From: Erythrobacter cryptus DSM 12079
GTDB lineage: Bacteria; Pseudomonadota; Alphaproteobacteria; Sphingomonadales; Sphingomonadaceae
Length of the DNA stretch: 64,000 nt
Assembly (NCBI RefSeq): GCF_000422985.1
Contig: NZ_KE383966.1
Location: 227,829 to 291,828 of the forward strand
Direction of reading: 5' to 3'
A program made the translations under genes and the position numbers. Below the pieces are notes generated by a model, which saw only the letters and a program-made list of their open reading frames with translations, had not been told where the DNA came from and ran no database searches. This document shows positions 8,769 through 17,707 of this stretch, piece after piece. Each line of letters starts with the position of its first letter. Positions within the stretch are counted from its first letter, which is position 1.

Positions 8769-8888
8769 AGCGAGCGGTCCCCTCAAAAGCCGAGAATCGA
8801 GTTAGGCGCGGTCAGGATGGTGCGCAGCGACGCTCGCTAGGGGGCTCGCGTGACAGAATTCTTGCAGCATGACAGGCGTGTTGCAAAC

Positions 8889-8922
8889 CGGTCAATATGA
8901 CCGAAGAAAGACAAATATGACC
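8889..8922. promoter_or_regulatory. Palindrome plus repeated half-site between lipoprotein and TPR genes
   Basis: The 323-base gap between the divergent lipoprotein and TPR genes (8769-9091) is noticeably AT-rich. It contains a perfect inverted repeat CGGTCA-ATA-TGACCG at 8889-8903. The word ATATGACC occurs at 8895 and again at 8915, exactly 20 bp apart, about two helical turns. Two TGACAG words lie at 8851 and 8870. The arrangement looks like a regulator-binding region; the regulator is unknown. Confidence 0.5.
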
Positions 8923-9091
8923 ATTTTCGCCCACCGCCCGGCGCGCCCGCAGTCCGGCGGTGTCACGAAAGATATAAGCAAATACAATGAGATGATATTG
9001 TAGATTACAGAAAAAAGACATTGTTACGGTTTTGTTGCATCGACAACCTGACTGAGGCATGATGCTCCGCACAGATGGAGGAGCCTTGCCG

Positions 9092-9505
9092 ATGATCGTG
9101 ACTGCCCTTGCCCTGGCGCTTGTCGCCGTCGCCCCTTCGCCCGTGGCTGCGAGCGCGCAGCTGCAGAGCCCTGATGGCGCGGGCGCGCTTGCCACGAGGC
9201 CGCTGGCCGCCGGCCGGACGCGCGAGGCGATCGCGGTGCTCGAGCGGGCCAGCGCCGCCGATCCCGGCGATGCCGCGGTGCTGATCAATCTCGGTATCGC
9301 CTATGCCCATGCAGGCGATGAGGAAAAGGCGCGCGCCGCCTTTGCCCAGGCGCTCGCCTGCCCCGAGGTGGTCGAGCTTCAGACCGCCGATGGCACCACC
9401 ACCGATTCGCGCCGGCTCGCGCGCCGCGCGCTCAAGATGCTCGAACGCGGCGAATTGCGCCCGGCAGCCGCTCCCGCGGGCCAGCTCACCTACCGCGACC
9501 AGTAA
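9092..9505 (+). CDS. Periplasmic tetratricopeptide-repeat protein
   Basis: A 137-residue exported protein. The signal peptide MIVTALALALVAVAPSPVAA is followed by TPR-like helices (AGRTREAIAVLERASAADPGD, then AAVLINLGIAYAHAGDEEKARAAFAQAL), roughly one and a half repeats, and a charged tail. The ATG at 9092 has GGAGGA nine bases upstream; an in-frame ATG at 9059 would put extra polar residues before the signal peptide. It is divergent from the lipoprotein-receptor pair, and TPR proteins commonly act as scaffolds. A role with the neighbouring receptor system is inferred from position only. Confidence 0.75.
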   Translation: MIVTALALALVAVAPSPVAASAQLQSPDGAGALATRPLAAGRTREAIAVLERASAADPGDAAVLINLGIAYAHAGDEEKARAAFAQALACPEVVELQTADGTTTDSRRLARRALKMLERGELRPAAAPAGQLTYRDQ

Positions 9506-9611
9506 GCCGCACCGGGCCGCACCGGGCCCGCCCAAGGCGCAAGTTTTCGCGGTCTTGCGCGAAATGCGAGGCGGTTAAGCCTTTGGCGCGCATGTCCCGG
9601 CTTTCCAGAGA

Positions 9612-9629
9612 CTGTCACCTCTGTGTCAT
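9612..9629 (+). promoter_or_regulatory. Pho-box-like site upstream of the T4SS operon
   Basis: CTGTCAC (9612-9618), four bases, then GTGTCAT (9623-9629): two near-perfect copies of the PhoB half-site CTGTCAT with the canonical 11-bp period. It lies about 40 bp before the start codon of the first gene of the secretion operon, suggesting phosphate-starvation control. Confidence 0.55.
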
Positions 9630-9668
9630 TTACGATAGACAAAGGAGGACATTCTGGAGGGCCGAGAC

Positions 9669-10322
9669 ATGATTCTCGCCGCGGCTTGCCGCGTCACCAC
9701 ACTTGCCATGCTGCTTGCCCTGGCGGTCGAGGCCCGGGCCGACGTGCTCGAACTGGGCGGCGGCGAAGCGCGCTGGGTGGCAGGCCCGCGCGCCGGGCAG
9801 AACGCCGCTGGCTCCAGCGCCGATGCGGCCATGCCAGCTGCGCCCACGCCGCGCGACGCGCCCGTCGCGCCCGAGATCGCGCCCGAAATCGCCGTCTCCG
9901 ATCCGGCGCGCCATGCCGCCGGGGTGCCGGTGCGCTATGCCGCCAAGATCCACGAACTTGCCGCGCGCTTTGATCTTTCCCCCAGCCTGCTCGAGGCGCT
10001 GGTGTGGCAGGAAAGCCGCTGGAACGAAAATGCGGTTTCACCGGTGGGGGCGCGGGGCCTTGCCCAGCTGATGCCGGGCACGGCGCGTTATCTCGGGGTC
10101 GATCCCGATGATCCTTTCGCCAATCTCGAGGGCGGGGCGCGCTACCTGCGCGAACAGCTTGATCGCTTCGATGGCGATCTTGAAAAGGCGCTCGCCGCCT
10201 ACAACGCCGGCCCGGGGCGGGTGCTCCGTTCGGGCGGCATTCCCAATATCCGCGAGACCAAGCTCTATGTCGCTGCCATCATGGGGCGGCTTTCCAACCA
10301 TGCGCGCCTGGCCGCCCGATAG
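9669..10322 (+). CDS. Lytic transglycosylase, VirB1-like
   Basis: A 217-residue exported peptidoglycan lyase that probably opens the wall for the secretion channel encoded downstream. It has a signal peptide (residues 1-24), a Pro/Ala-rich linker to about 85, then the SLT domain: the catalytic Glu is in VWQESRWNENA (Glu115), followed by SPVGARGLAQLMPGTA and AYNAGPGRV, all hallmark motifs of family 1 transglycosylases. The start has GGAGG eight bases upstream. It is the first gene of an eight-gene run on the same strand, and the Pho-box-like repeat lies just upstream. The name VirB1 is by position and fold; chromosomal SLT enzymes with housekeeping roles look similar. Confidence 0.85.
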   Translation: MILAAACRVTTLAMLLALAVEARADVLELGGGEARWVAGPRAGQNAAGSSADAAMPAAPTPRDAPVAPEIAPEIAVSDPARHAAGVPVRYAAKIHELAARFDLSPSLLEALVWQESRWNENAVSPVGARGLAQLMPGTARYLGVDPDDPFANLEGGARYLREQLDRFDGDLEKALAAYNAGPGRVLRSGGIPNIRETKLYVAAIMGRLSNHARLAAR

Positions 10323-10361
10323 GGCGGCCCGCGCCGCCAAGCCAAGGACCTTGACCCGATA

Positions 10362-10673
10362 ATGACGCCCAATCTTCGCCTTCCCGCCCGCCTTGCCTTT
10401 CTGGCTGCGCTTGCCACCAGCCCGGGCGCGGCGCTTGCCCAGGGGGCCGATCCGGCCGGCTCCGGCCCGATCAATGCCGCGCTGCTGTGGCTCCAGGGCA
10501 CGCTGCTCGGCACCGTCGCCACCACCATCGCGGTGATGGCGGTGGCCGCGATCGGCTTCATGATGCTGACCGGGCGGATGAACTGGCGCTTTGGCGCTAC
10601 CGTCATCATCGGCGTGTTCATCCTGTTCGGCGCCACCACCATCGTCGCCGGCATCCAGGCGGCCGCGGGCTAG
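10362..10673 (+). CDS. virB2: VirB2/TrbC-type pilin
   Basis: A 103-residue protein with a cleavable signal (LAFLAALATSPGAALAQ) followed by two hydrophobic helices (LLGTVATTIAVMAVAAIGFMML and FGATVIIGVFILFGATTIVAGI) joined by a short polar turn GRMNWR. This is the architecture of the major pilin subunit of type IV secretion systems, which lines the pilus or channel. It lies 39 bases after the transglycosylase and 9 bases before VirB3. Confidence 0.85.
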   Translation: MTPNLRLPARLAFLAALATSPGAALAQGADPAGSGPINAALLWLQGTLLGTVATTIAVMAVAAIGFMMLTGRMNWRFGATVIIGVFILFGATTIVAGIQAAAG

Positions 10674-10682
10674 GGCAGAGCG

Positions 10683-10967
10683 ATGAGCGAGCTTGTCCGC
10701 CATCCGGTGCACCGCGCGCTCACCCGCCCGCAGATGTTTGCGGGGGTGACGATGAATTTCTTCATCATCAACCTGATGGTGACGACCATCGCCTTCCTGA
10801 TGCTCAAGAGCTTCTGGATCATCCCCGTGCCGATCGTGATGCACGTGATCGGCTATTTCGCTTCGCTGCGCGAGCCGCGCATCTTTGATCTGTGGATCAC
10901 CAAGGTGTCGAAATGCCCGCGCGTGCCCAATTACCGCCGCTGGGGCTGCAACAGCTACGCGCCATGA
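10683..10967 (+). CDS. virB3: VirB3-type inner-membrane protein
   Basis: 94 residues. It begins LVRHPVHRALTRPQMFAGV, the usual VirB3 N-terminal signature, followed by a hydrophobic hairpin (FFIINLMVTTIAFLML and IPVPIVMHVIGYF) and a short basic C-terminal tail. VirB3 works at the inner membrane with the ATPase VirB4, whose gene follows 34 bases later. The start is ATG at 10683. Confidence 0.85.
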   Translation: MSELVRHPVHRALTRPQMFAGVTMNFFIINLMVTTIAFLMLKSFWIIPVPIVMHVIGYFASLREPRIFDLWITKVSKCPRVPNYRRWGCNSYAP

Positions 10968-11001
10968 CGCCCGCACGTCGCCGCGCCAAGGAGGGCCGGA
11001 C

Positions 11002-13422
11002 ATGGTAAAATGGATTGGACCTGCCGCCTGGAGCGCCAAGGAGGCAAAGGTGGGCGACCGCCTGCCCTATGCCCGCCTGATCGACGAGCACACCGTGCTC
11101 TTGCGCGATGGCAGCGTGATGAGCGCGATCCAGGTCCCTGGCCTCTTGTTCGAGACCGAGGATTCGGACGCGCTCAACGCCCATGCCGCCACCCGCGAGG
11201 TGATGCTGCGGAGCACCCTCGATGCGCGCTTCGTGCTCTATCACCATGTCATCCGCCGCCGGGTGGAGGTGGAGCTTGAGGCCGAATTTCCCGATCCGCT
11301 CAGCCGCCATATCGATGCGCGCTGGAAGCAGCGCCTTGCCGGCGGATCGCTGTTCATCAACGACCAGTTCATCACCCTCATCCGCCGCCCGGCGCGCGGC
11401 AAGACCGGCCTGCCCGAACGGCTTTCCAAGCTCTTCAGCCGGGCCGCCGCGGAGGAGCTGGAGCCTGATCCGCGCGATCTGCGCAGCCTCAAGGCGGCGA
11501 TCACCGGGATCGTGGCCAGCCTGCAGAACTATGGCGCCGCGGTGCTGGGCGATTATCAGGCGCCGGGCAGCAGCGGCACCAATTCGGAAATGCTCGAGCT
11601 GCTCTCGGCGCTCTACAACGGCGAGATGCGCCCGGTGCGGCGCCCCGCGCCCGAAACCGATATCGGCCACATGCTGCCCTATCGCCGCGCCTCATTTGGC
11701 CTTGATGCGATGGAACTGCGGGGGAGCGCCGCGCCCGATTTTGCCGCCATCCTTGGCCTTAAAGACTATCCCGAGGCGACCTCGCCGGGCTTGCTCGACA
11801 ATCTCCTGCGCCTGCCCTTCGAGATGGTGGTGACCGAGACCTATGCCCCCAACGAGCGCACCACCGCCAAGGAGCGCATCGACCTGGCGCTCAGGCGCTC
11901 GCGCTCGGTCGATGAGGAGGCCGCGGCCGAACGGGCCGAGATGCTCGCCGCGCGCGATGCGCTGGGCAATGGGGCGGTGGGCTTTGGCGACCATCACCTC
12001 ACCGTGCTGGTGCGCGAGAAGACCTTGCCGCGGCTCGATGATGCCATGGCCGCCTGCGCGGCGGCATTGGCCGATACCGGCGCGATCGCGGTGCGCGAGG
12101 ACACCAATCTTGAACCTGCCTTCTGGGCGCAGTTCCCTGGCAACGAGGAATATATCGTGCGCCGCGCGCTGATTTCCTCGGCCAACATGGCAGGCTTCGG
12201 CTCGTTCCACGGCTTTGCCTTGGGCCAGGCGAGCGGCAATGACTGGGGCGATGCGGTCACCCTGCTCGAGACCACCAGCGCCACCCCGTTCTTCTTCAAT
12301 TTCCACCACGGCGATCTTGGCAATTTCACCGTGATCGGCCCCTCGGGCTCGGGCAAGACCGTGGTGATGAACTTCCTTGCCGCCCAGGCGCAGAAGTTTG
12401 CGCCGCGCACCATCCTGTTCGACAAGGATCGCGGCGCCGAGCTGTTCATCCGCGGGATCGGCGGGCGCTATGACCGTATCGCCCCGGGCCAGCCCACCGG
12501 CTTCAACCCGCTGGCCTTGCCCGACAGCCCGGCCAACCGCGCCTTCCTGCGCGACTGGCTCGGCGTGCTGCTCAAGGCGGAAGGGCCGGAGGAGCTTGCC
12601 ACCATCGCCGCGGCGGTCGATGCCACCTATGCCAACGATCCGCGGTTGCGGCGGCTGCGGCACTTCAAGGAACTGCTCGCCGGTGCCCGGCGGCCCGAGC
12701 CGGGCGACCTTGCAGACCGGCTCGGCGCCTGGATCGGTGAGGGCGAACATGCCTGGCTGTTCGACAACGCGCGCGACCGGCTCGACCTTTCCGAGCGCGT
12801 GCTCGGCTTCGACATGACCGCCCTTCTGGAAAGCCCGCGGCTGCGCACACCGGTGATGATGTATCTCTTTCACCGCATCGACGAGCGGCTCGATGGGCAG
12901 CCGACGATGATCCTCATTGATGAGGGCTGGAAGGCGCTCGATGACGAGGTCTTCGCCGCGCGCATCCGCGACTGGCTCAAGACGCTGCGCAAGCGCAACG
13001 CGCTCGTCGGCTTTGCCACGCAAAGCGCGCGCGATGCGCTCGACAGCCGGATCGCGACCGCGCTTGTCGAGCAAACCGCGACGATGATCTTCATGCCCAA
13101 CAGCCGCGCGCGGCCAGAGGATTATTGCGACGGCTTTGGCCTGACCGCGCACGAACTGGCGCTGATCCGCAGCCTGCCGGCCCATTCGCGCTGCTTCCTG
13201 GTGCGTCAGCCCGATGCGAGCGTGGTGGTGCGGCTCGACCTGTCGGGCGCGCCCGAGGTGCTCACCATCCTCTCTGGCCGTGAAAGCGCGGTGCGGCGGC
13301 TTGATCTGTTGCGCGAGGCGCTGGGCGATGCGCCCTCGGCCTGGTATCCTGCGCTCACCGGCAAGCCGTGGCCCGATGGCACGCAGGCGGAGGATGAGAG
13401 CTTGTGGCAGGCAGCCGAATGA
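11002..13422 (+). CDS. virB4: VirB4 ATPase of the type IV secretion system
   Basis: An 806-residue AAA+ ATPase that energises pilus assembly and substrate transfer at the inner membrane. Walker A is GPSGSGKT at residues 446-453 and Walker B is MILIDE (Asp640-Glu641), followed by a RKRNALVGFATQS segment. The N-terminal CagE/TrbE/VirB domain is full length. The start ATG at 11002 has AAGGAGGG upstream; an earlier in-frame start would overlap VirB3 and add an unlikely leader. The stop overlaps the VirB6 start by ATGA, implying translational coupling. Confidence 0.95.
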   Translation: MVKWIGPAAWSAKEAKVGDRLPYARLIDEHTVLLRDGSVMSAIQVPGLLFETEDSDALNAHAATREVMLRSTLDARFVLYHHVIRRRVEVELEAEFPDPLSRHIDARWKQRLAGGSLFINDQFITLIRRPARGKTGLPERLSKLFSRAAAEELEPDPRDLRSLKAAITGIVASLQNYGAAVLGDYQAPGSSGTNSEMLELLSALYNGEMRPVRRPAPETDIGHMLPYRRASFGLDAMELRGSAAPDFAAILGLKDYPEATSPGLLDNLLRLPFEMVVTETYAPNERTTAKERIDLALRRSRSVDEEAAAERAEMLAARDALGNGAVGFGDHHLTVLVREKTLPRLDDAMAACAAALADTGAIAVREDTNLEPAFWAQFPGNEEYIVRRALISSANMAGFGSFHGFALGQASGNDWGDAVTLLETTSATPFFFNFHHGDLGNFTVIGPSGSGKTVVMNFLAAQAQKFAPRTILFDKDRGAELFIRGIGGRYDRIAPGQPTGFNPLALPDSPANRAFLRDWLGVLLKAEGPEELATIAAAVDATYANDPRLRRLRHFKELLAGARRPEPGDLADRLGAWIGEGEHAWLFDNARDRLDLSERVLGFDMTALLESPRLRTPVMMYLFHRIDERLDGQPTMILIDEGWKALDDEVFAARIRDWLKTLRKRNALVGFATQSARDALDSRIATALVEQTATMIFMPNSRARPEDYCDGFGLTAHELALIRSLPAHSRCFLVRQPDASVVVRLDLSGAPEVLTILSGRESAVRRLDLLREALGDAPSAWYPALTGKPWPDGTQAEDESLWQAAE

Positions 13423-14624
13423 GCACCAGCTGCGACATGGCCGCCCAGGCGATGGGCACCGGGGTCTCCGCGGCGCTGACCGCGGTCGATTGCATCGCCA
13501 GCGGGGTTTCCGAACAGGCCTTCAACCGCCTGTTCGGCACCGAAGGCCAGCTCGCTTTTGCCCTGACGCTTCTGCTCGGGCTCTATGTCGGCTTCTTCGG
13601 CATTTCGCTGATGCTCGGCCGCGCCAACCTTTCGGTGCGCGCGCTGCTGCCCAAGATGATGACGCTGGGGCTGGTGCTCACCTTTGCCACCAGTTTTGTC
13701 GCCTTTTCGACGGTGTTCTACAATCTCTTTATCGGCGGGCCGGACCAGATCGCCGGCATTCTCACCGGCACGCGCGGCCAAAGCGCGACGGCGGTGTTCG
13801 CGCAGAAGCTCGACGTGGTTTTCCTCGCGATCCAGCAGGCAAGTGGAGACACCAAGGATATCAATGCCTTCTCCCCGCCCGGCATGATGTGGCTGGGGGC
13901 GATGCTGCTGCTGCTGGGCACGGTGGGCCTGCTGGTGACCGCCCGGATTGGCCTCGCACTGCTGCTCGCGGTGGGGCCGATCTTCGTGGTGCTGGCGCTG
14001 TTCGAGGGCACCCGCGGGCTGTTTGCCGGCTGGCTCAAGGGGCTGGTGATGCTGGCGCTCGCCCCACTGTTTGCGGTGCTGGGCGGCACCATCATGCTCG
14101 AGATGGCGGTGCCGATCCTGGCGGCGCTGGTGGCGGTGCCGGGCAAGATCGACCAGCAGGCGGCGATGGCCTTTTTCCTCGTCGGCGCAGTGCACGTGGC
14201 GCTGATGCTGATGGCGCTCAAGGTATCCTCGGTAATGGTGGCGGGCTGGCAGGTCTTCGGCCTTGCCCCGGGCAAGGAGCGCGCAGCTTCAGCCGAGCCG
14301 CCGCGCGCTGCCCCTGCCAGCCTTGCGGCAGCTGGCGCGGGCGCGCGCGTCTCCGCGGCTCCGGTGGCGACGGCGCCCGGCCCGCGCCGCACCGACATCG
14401 CGCCCGCTGCGGCGGTGGTGGCCGCCAATGACACCGCGCCCGATGCCACCATCCGGCGCGAGACCCGCGTCTATGCCACCACGGGCGAGAGCGGGCAGGT
14501 GGTGCCGCTCAATCCTGCCGCCTCGCGTACCCGCGGGATCGGCAACCGCTTCCGCTCGGCCCCGCCGCTGGCCTCGGCTGCCCCGCTGCGCGCGCCGGCG
14601 CCCAGGAACCCTTCGGAGACTTGA
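13419..14624 (+). CDS. virB6: VirB6/TrbL-type polytopic membrane protein
   Basis: A 401-residue inner-membrane channel component. Several hydrophobic helices can be seen (AFALTLLLGLYVGFFGISLML, LGLVLTFATSFVAFSTVFY, LGAMLLLLGTVGLLVTARIG, LALLLAVGPIFVVLALFEG, VGAVHVALMLMALKVSSVMV), then a long Ala/Pro-rich soluble tail from about residue 280. The start is the ATGA overlap with virB4. The tail ends with an Arg-rich segment. VirB9 follows after 2 bases, so the VirB8 gene that usually stands between B6 and B9 is absent. Confidence 0.88.
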   Translation: MSTSCDMAAQAMGTGVSAALTAVDCIASGVSEQAFNRLFGTEGQLAFALTLLLGLYVGFFGISLMLGRANLSVRALLPKMMTLGLVLTFATSFVAFSTVFYNLFIGGPDQIAGILTGTRGQSATAVFAQKLDVVFLAIQQASGDTKDINAFSPPGMMWLGAMLLLLGTVGLLVTARIGLALLLAVGPIFVVLALFEGTRGLFAGWLKGLVMLALAPLFAVLGGTIMLEMAVPILAALVAVPGKIDQQAAMAFFLVGAVHVALMLMALKVSSVMVAGWQVFGLAPGKERAASAEPPRAAPASLAAAGAGARVSAAPVATAPGPRRTDIAPAAAVVAANDTAPDATIRRETRVYATTGESGQVVPLNPAASRTRGIGNRFRSAPPLASAAPLRAPAPRNPSET

Positions 14625-14626
14625 TC

Positions 14627-15460
14627 ATGCCCCGTGCCTTCGGCCTTGCGCTGATGCCCTCACTCACCGCCGCCGCGCTCGCGTTCGCCACCCCCGCCGC
14701 CAGCGAGGATGCACGCCTGCAGACCCGCGTGTTCGACGAAGGCACGGTGGTGCGCATCGACGGGCGGGTGAAGGTGCAGACCACCATCAAGTTTGCCCCC
14801 GACGAGATGATCGAGAATGTCGCCATCGGCGACAGCACCGCCTGGCAGGTGCAGCCCAACCGCGCGCAGACGATCCTGTTCGTCAAGCCGCTCGAGCCGG
14901 CGGCGCGCACCAACATGACGGTGGTGACGAGCAAGCGCACCTACCTTTTCGATCTCGTCGCCAGCCCGAAGAACGCGCCGCTCTACGTGCTCCAGTTCCG
15001 CTATCCCGATCTCGAGAAGGCCGAGGAGGAAGCGCGCCTTGCTGCTGCCGCCGAGGCCGAGGCCGAAGCCCTGCGCGCCAGGGCGAGCCCGGAGGAGATG
15101 GCCGCGGCAAGCGATCGCTTTGCCGTCGCCGATCCGGCCAGCCTCAACTTTGCTTGGGCCAGCGCTGGCGCGCGCGAATTGCTGCCGCTGCGGGCCTTTG
15201 ATGATGGCGAGGCGGTGTTCCTCACCTGGCCTGCGGGTGCCCCGATCCCGGCGATCCTCGTCACCAATGCCGCGGGCGAGGAAGGCCCGGTCAACTTCAC
15301 CGTGCGCGGCGAAACCGTGGTGGTCGAAGGCGTGCCGCCGCAGATCATCCTGCGCTCGGGCCGCGACACCGCCACGCTGACCAACACCGGCCCGATGCCG
15401 CCCGCGGCGCGCGCCGCCGGGCTGAGCACGCCCGCCGAAAGGGCACGCAAGGGTTCATGA
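14627..15460 (+). CDS. virB9: VirB9/TrbG-type outer-membrane core subunit
   Basis: A 277-residue exported protein with signal peptide (MPRAFGLALMPSLTAAALAF, cut near PAASED). The N-terminal domain contains VVTSKRTYLFDLV and LYVLQFRYPD, typical of VirB9. A charged helical linker (EEARLAAAAEAEAEALRARA) precedes the C-terminal beta domain (GEEGPVNFTVRGETVVVEGVPPQIILRSG). VirB9 forms the outer-membrane ring together with VirB7 and the C-terminal part of VirB10. The start at 14627 has GGAG upstream. No VirB7 lipoprotein gene is visible next to it. Confidence 0.9.
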   Translation: MPRAFGLALMPSLTAAALAFATPAASEDARLQTRVFDEGTVVRIDGRVKVQTTIKFAPDEMIENVAIGDSTAWQVQPNRAQTILFVKPLEPAARTNMTVVTSKRTYLFDLVASPKNAPLYVLQFRYPDLEKAEEEARLAAAAEAEAEALRARASPEEMAAASDRFAVADPASLNFAWASAGARELLPLRAFDDGEAVFLTWPAGAPIPAILVTNAAGEEGPVNFTVRGETVVVEGVPPQIILRSGRDTATLTNTGPMPPAARAAGLSTPAERARKGS

Positions 15461-15491
15461 TCCGCCACCGATCCGCCAGGGAGACCAAGTG

Positions 15492-16643
15492 ATGCGCCTT
15501 GCCATGCGTTTGCCGCCGAAGAAGGGCGATGGAAGCAGCAGCGAGTTGGTCGATCCGCGCGAGCGCGAATCGGCCGAGATCATCGACCTTGCCAGCCGCG
15601 CGGCCTTCCCCGCGGTCACCGAGCGCCGGGCGCGGGGTGACGGGCTGGGCCTTGCCGCCGGCGTGGCGATCGTCGGCCTGCTCGGCGCGGTCACCTTCTG
15701 GGCGATGAACGCCGCGCGCACGCCCACGCCGCAGGGGATCGGCAACCCCAATGTGGCCGCGCCGCAGGCAGCCGCCGTGCCCGCGCCGGTGCAGCCGGTG
15801 GCCGATCCGGCACAGGCGCCCGGGGCTGCGCCGGTTGCGCCGCAGCCCGATCCGGCGCCCGCCCCGGTGCTCGCCAACCAGCCCGGGTTTGCCCAGGCCC
15901 CCGCAGCCAATCCCTTCGACAGCCCGAGCCTCATTTTCGATGGCACCGCCGCGCGCAGCGCCCCGCGGCTTGCCGAAGCGCCGGTTGCGGCGCCTGCGCC
16001 GGGCGGGGCTGCGGGCGATGTGGCCGGGACCGGCAGCGCGGCGGCCTTTGCCAGCCGCATCGGCGGGGTCGGCGGCGCGCCGGCGCAGGCCCGGCCGATG
16101 ACCAATCCTTCCACCACCGTGACCGAGGGCACGCTGATCCCCGCGATCCTTGAGACCGCGATCAACACCGACGTGCCCGGCTATGTCCGCGCGGTGGTGA
16201 GCCAGGACGTGCGCAGCTTTGATGGCAAGCGCGTGCTGATCCCGCGCTCCTCGCGTCTCATCGGACAATACCAGTCGGGCGTGCAGCAGGGCCAGCGCCG
16301 CGCCTATGTGATCTGGACGCGGCTCATTCGCCCCGATGGCGCCTCGATCAACCTAGCTTCGCCCGCGGTGGCCTTTGACGGCACCACCGGGCTTGAGGGC
16401 GATGTCAACAGCCACTTCTTCAAGCGCTTCGGCTCGGGCCTCTTGCTTTCGGTGGTGGGCGGGCTCGGCGCGGTGGCGACCGGCGGGGTCGGCGGGGTGA
16501 TCGTCGCCGGCGGGGCGCAGAACGCTGCCAGCAGCGCGGTGCAATCGCAGGGGCAGATCAGCCCCACGATCCGCGTGCGCATGGGCGAGCCGATCCGGGT
16601 GTTCACCGCGCGCGATCTTGATTTCAGCACGGTGGGCAACTGA
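15492..16643 (+). CDS. virB10: VirB10/TrbI-type core-complex protein
   Basis: 383 residues. A cytosolic N-terminal segment is followed by one membrane helix (GLAAGVAIVGLLGAVTFWAM, about residues 53-72), a long Pro/Ala-rich periplasmic stretch, and the conserved TrbI beta-barrel (EGTLIPAILETAINTDVPGYVRA, DGKRVLIPRSSRLIGQYQSG, RAYVIWTRLIRPDGASI, RVFTARDLDFS). VirB10 spans both membranes and relays ATP-driven changes to the outer pore. The start ATG at 15492 directly follows a GTG; GGGAG lies upstream. Confidence 0.92.
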   Translation: MRLAMRLPPKKGDGSSSELVDPRERESAEIIDLASRAAFPAVTERRARGDGLGLAAGVAIVGLLGAVTFWAMNAARTPTPQGIGNPNVAAPQAAAVPAPVQPVADPAQAPGAAPVAPQPDPAPAPVLANQPGFAQAPAANPFDSPSLIFDGTAARSAPRLAEAPVAAPAPGGAAGDVAGTGSAAAFASRIGGVGGAPAQARPMTNPSTTVTEGTLIPAILETAINTDVPGYVRAVVSQDVRSFDGKRVLIPRSSRLIGQYQSGVQQGQRRAYVIWTRLIRPDGASINLASPAVAFDGTTGLEGDVNSHFFKRFGSGLLLSVVGGLGAVATGGVGGVIVAGGAQNAASSAVQSQGQISPTIRVRMGEPIRVFTARDLDFSTVGN

Positions 16644-16671
16644 TCCTGTGCCCGGGGAGATTCACCGGCTG

Positions 16672-17679
16672 ATGGCGACAGGCATTCCGGAGGAGGCCGA
16701 GAGCGCCGCCGCGCGCGCGGGCATGGCCGAGCGCAGCGTCTATCTCGAGGCCTATCTGGCGCCTTTTCGCCGCTGGCTCGAGCGCGACACCATCACCGAG
16801 ATCATGGTCAACCGCCCGGGCGAGGTGTGGATCGAGGATGCCGCCAACCCGGGGATGCAGCGGATCGAGACCCCCGAGATCGATGATCGGCTGGTGCAGC
16901 GCCTGGCTGAACAGGTCGCGCGCATCAGCCACCAGGGGATCAACCGCGAGCATCCCCTGCTTGGTGCGACCTTGCCCGATGGCGCGCGGGTGCAGTTCTG
17001 CGGCCCGCCGGCGAGCCGCAGGCACTGGGTGATGGCGATCCGTCGCCACCGCCGGCTCGACCTGCCGCTCGATGCCTATGATACCGGCCCGCTGATGGGC
17101 GAACAGCAGTGCGACCTGCCCGATCCCCAGACCCAGCCGATCGCCTATCTGCGCGCCGCCATCCGGGCGCGGCGCACGATCCTGATTTCCGGGGGCACCA
17201 GCACCGGCAAGACCACCTTCCTCAATGCCATGCTCGGCGAGATCCCGCGCGAGGAGCGGGTGGTGCTGGTCGAGGACACGCCCGAATTGAAGCTCCCGGG
17301 CGAGAATGGGGTGGGCCTCGTTGCGGTCAAGGGCGAACTGGGCGAGGCCAAGGTCACGGCCAACGAATTGCTCCAGGCGGCGCTGCGCCTGAGACCCGAT
17401 CGCATCGTGCTCGGCGAATTGCGCGGGGCGGAAAGCGTCAGCTTCCTGCGCGCGATCAACACCGGACACCCGGGCAGCTTCTCCACCATCCACGCCAACA
17501 GCTTGCGCGGGGCGCTGGAACAATTGGCGCTTATGGTGATGCAGACGGGCATTGGCCTCTCGCGCGGCGACACCATTGCCTATGCCGCAAGCGTGATCGA
17601 CGTGATCGTGCAATTGGGGCGCGATGCCAGCGGGCGGCGCGGGATCGCCGCGATCGCTGACAGCCGCAGCCTGCTCTAG
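16672..17679 (+). CDS. virB11: VirB11 traffic ATPase
   Basis: A 335-residue hexameric ATPase of the secretion NTPase superfamily, cytosolic at the channel base. Walker A is GGTSTGKT (residues 174-181). The Asp box EDTPELKL, Walker B-like RIVLGELRGAE and the His box TGHPGSFSTIHANS follow in order. A possible GTG start at 16648 would add eight residues; ATG 16672 is chosen because GGGGAG lies upstream, and both start downstream of virB10. This is the last gene of the run; no VirD4 coupling protein, relaxase or effector gene follows. The next gene is ppk. Confidence 0.93.
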   Translation: MATGIPEEAESAAARAGMAERSVYLEAYLAPFRRWLERDTITEIMVNRPGEVWIEDAANPGMQRIETPEIDDRLVQRLAEQVARISHQGINREHPLLGATLPDGARVQFCGPPASRRHWVMAIRRHRRLDLPLDAYDTGPLMGEQQCDLPDPQTQPIAYLRAAIRARRTILISGGTSTGKTTFLNAMLGEIPREERVVLVEDTPELKLPGENGVGLVAVKGELGEAKVTANELLQAALRLRPDRIVLGELRGAESVSFLRAINTGHPGSFSTIHANSLRGALEQLALMVMQTGIGLSRGDTIAYAASVIDVIVQLGRDASGRRGIAAIADSRSLL

Positions 17680-17707
17680 GCCGCCCGAGGTCGCCCGCGC
17701 GCACAAT

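Noticed and set aside
8851..8875. Two TGACAG words as a Pho box upstream of the lipoprotein
   Set aside because: Their spacing is 19 bp, not 11 or 22, so they do not fit a PhoB site.
10885..11001. Upstream extension of virB4 overlapping virB3
   Set aside because: The internal ATG at 11002 has a strong ribosome site and gives the family N-terminus; the extension is Arg/Cys-rich with no similarity to VirB4.
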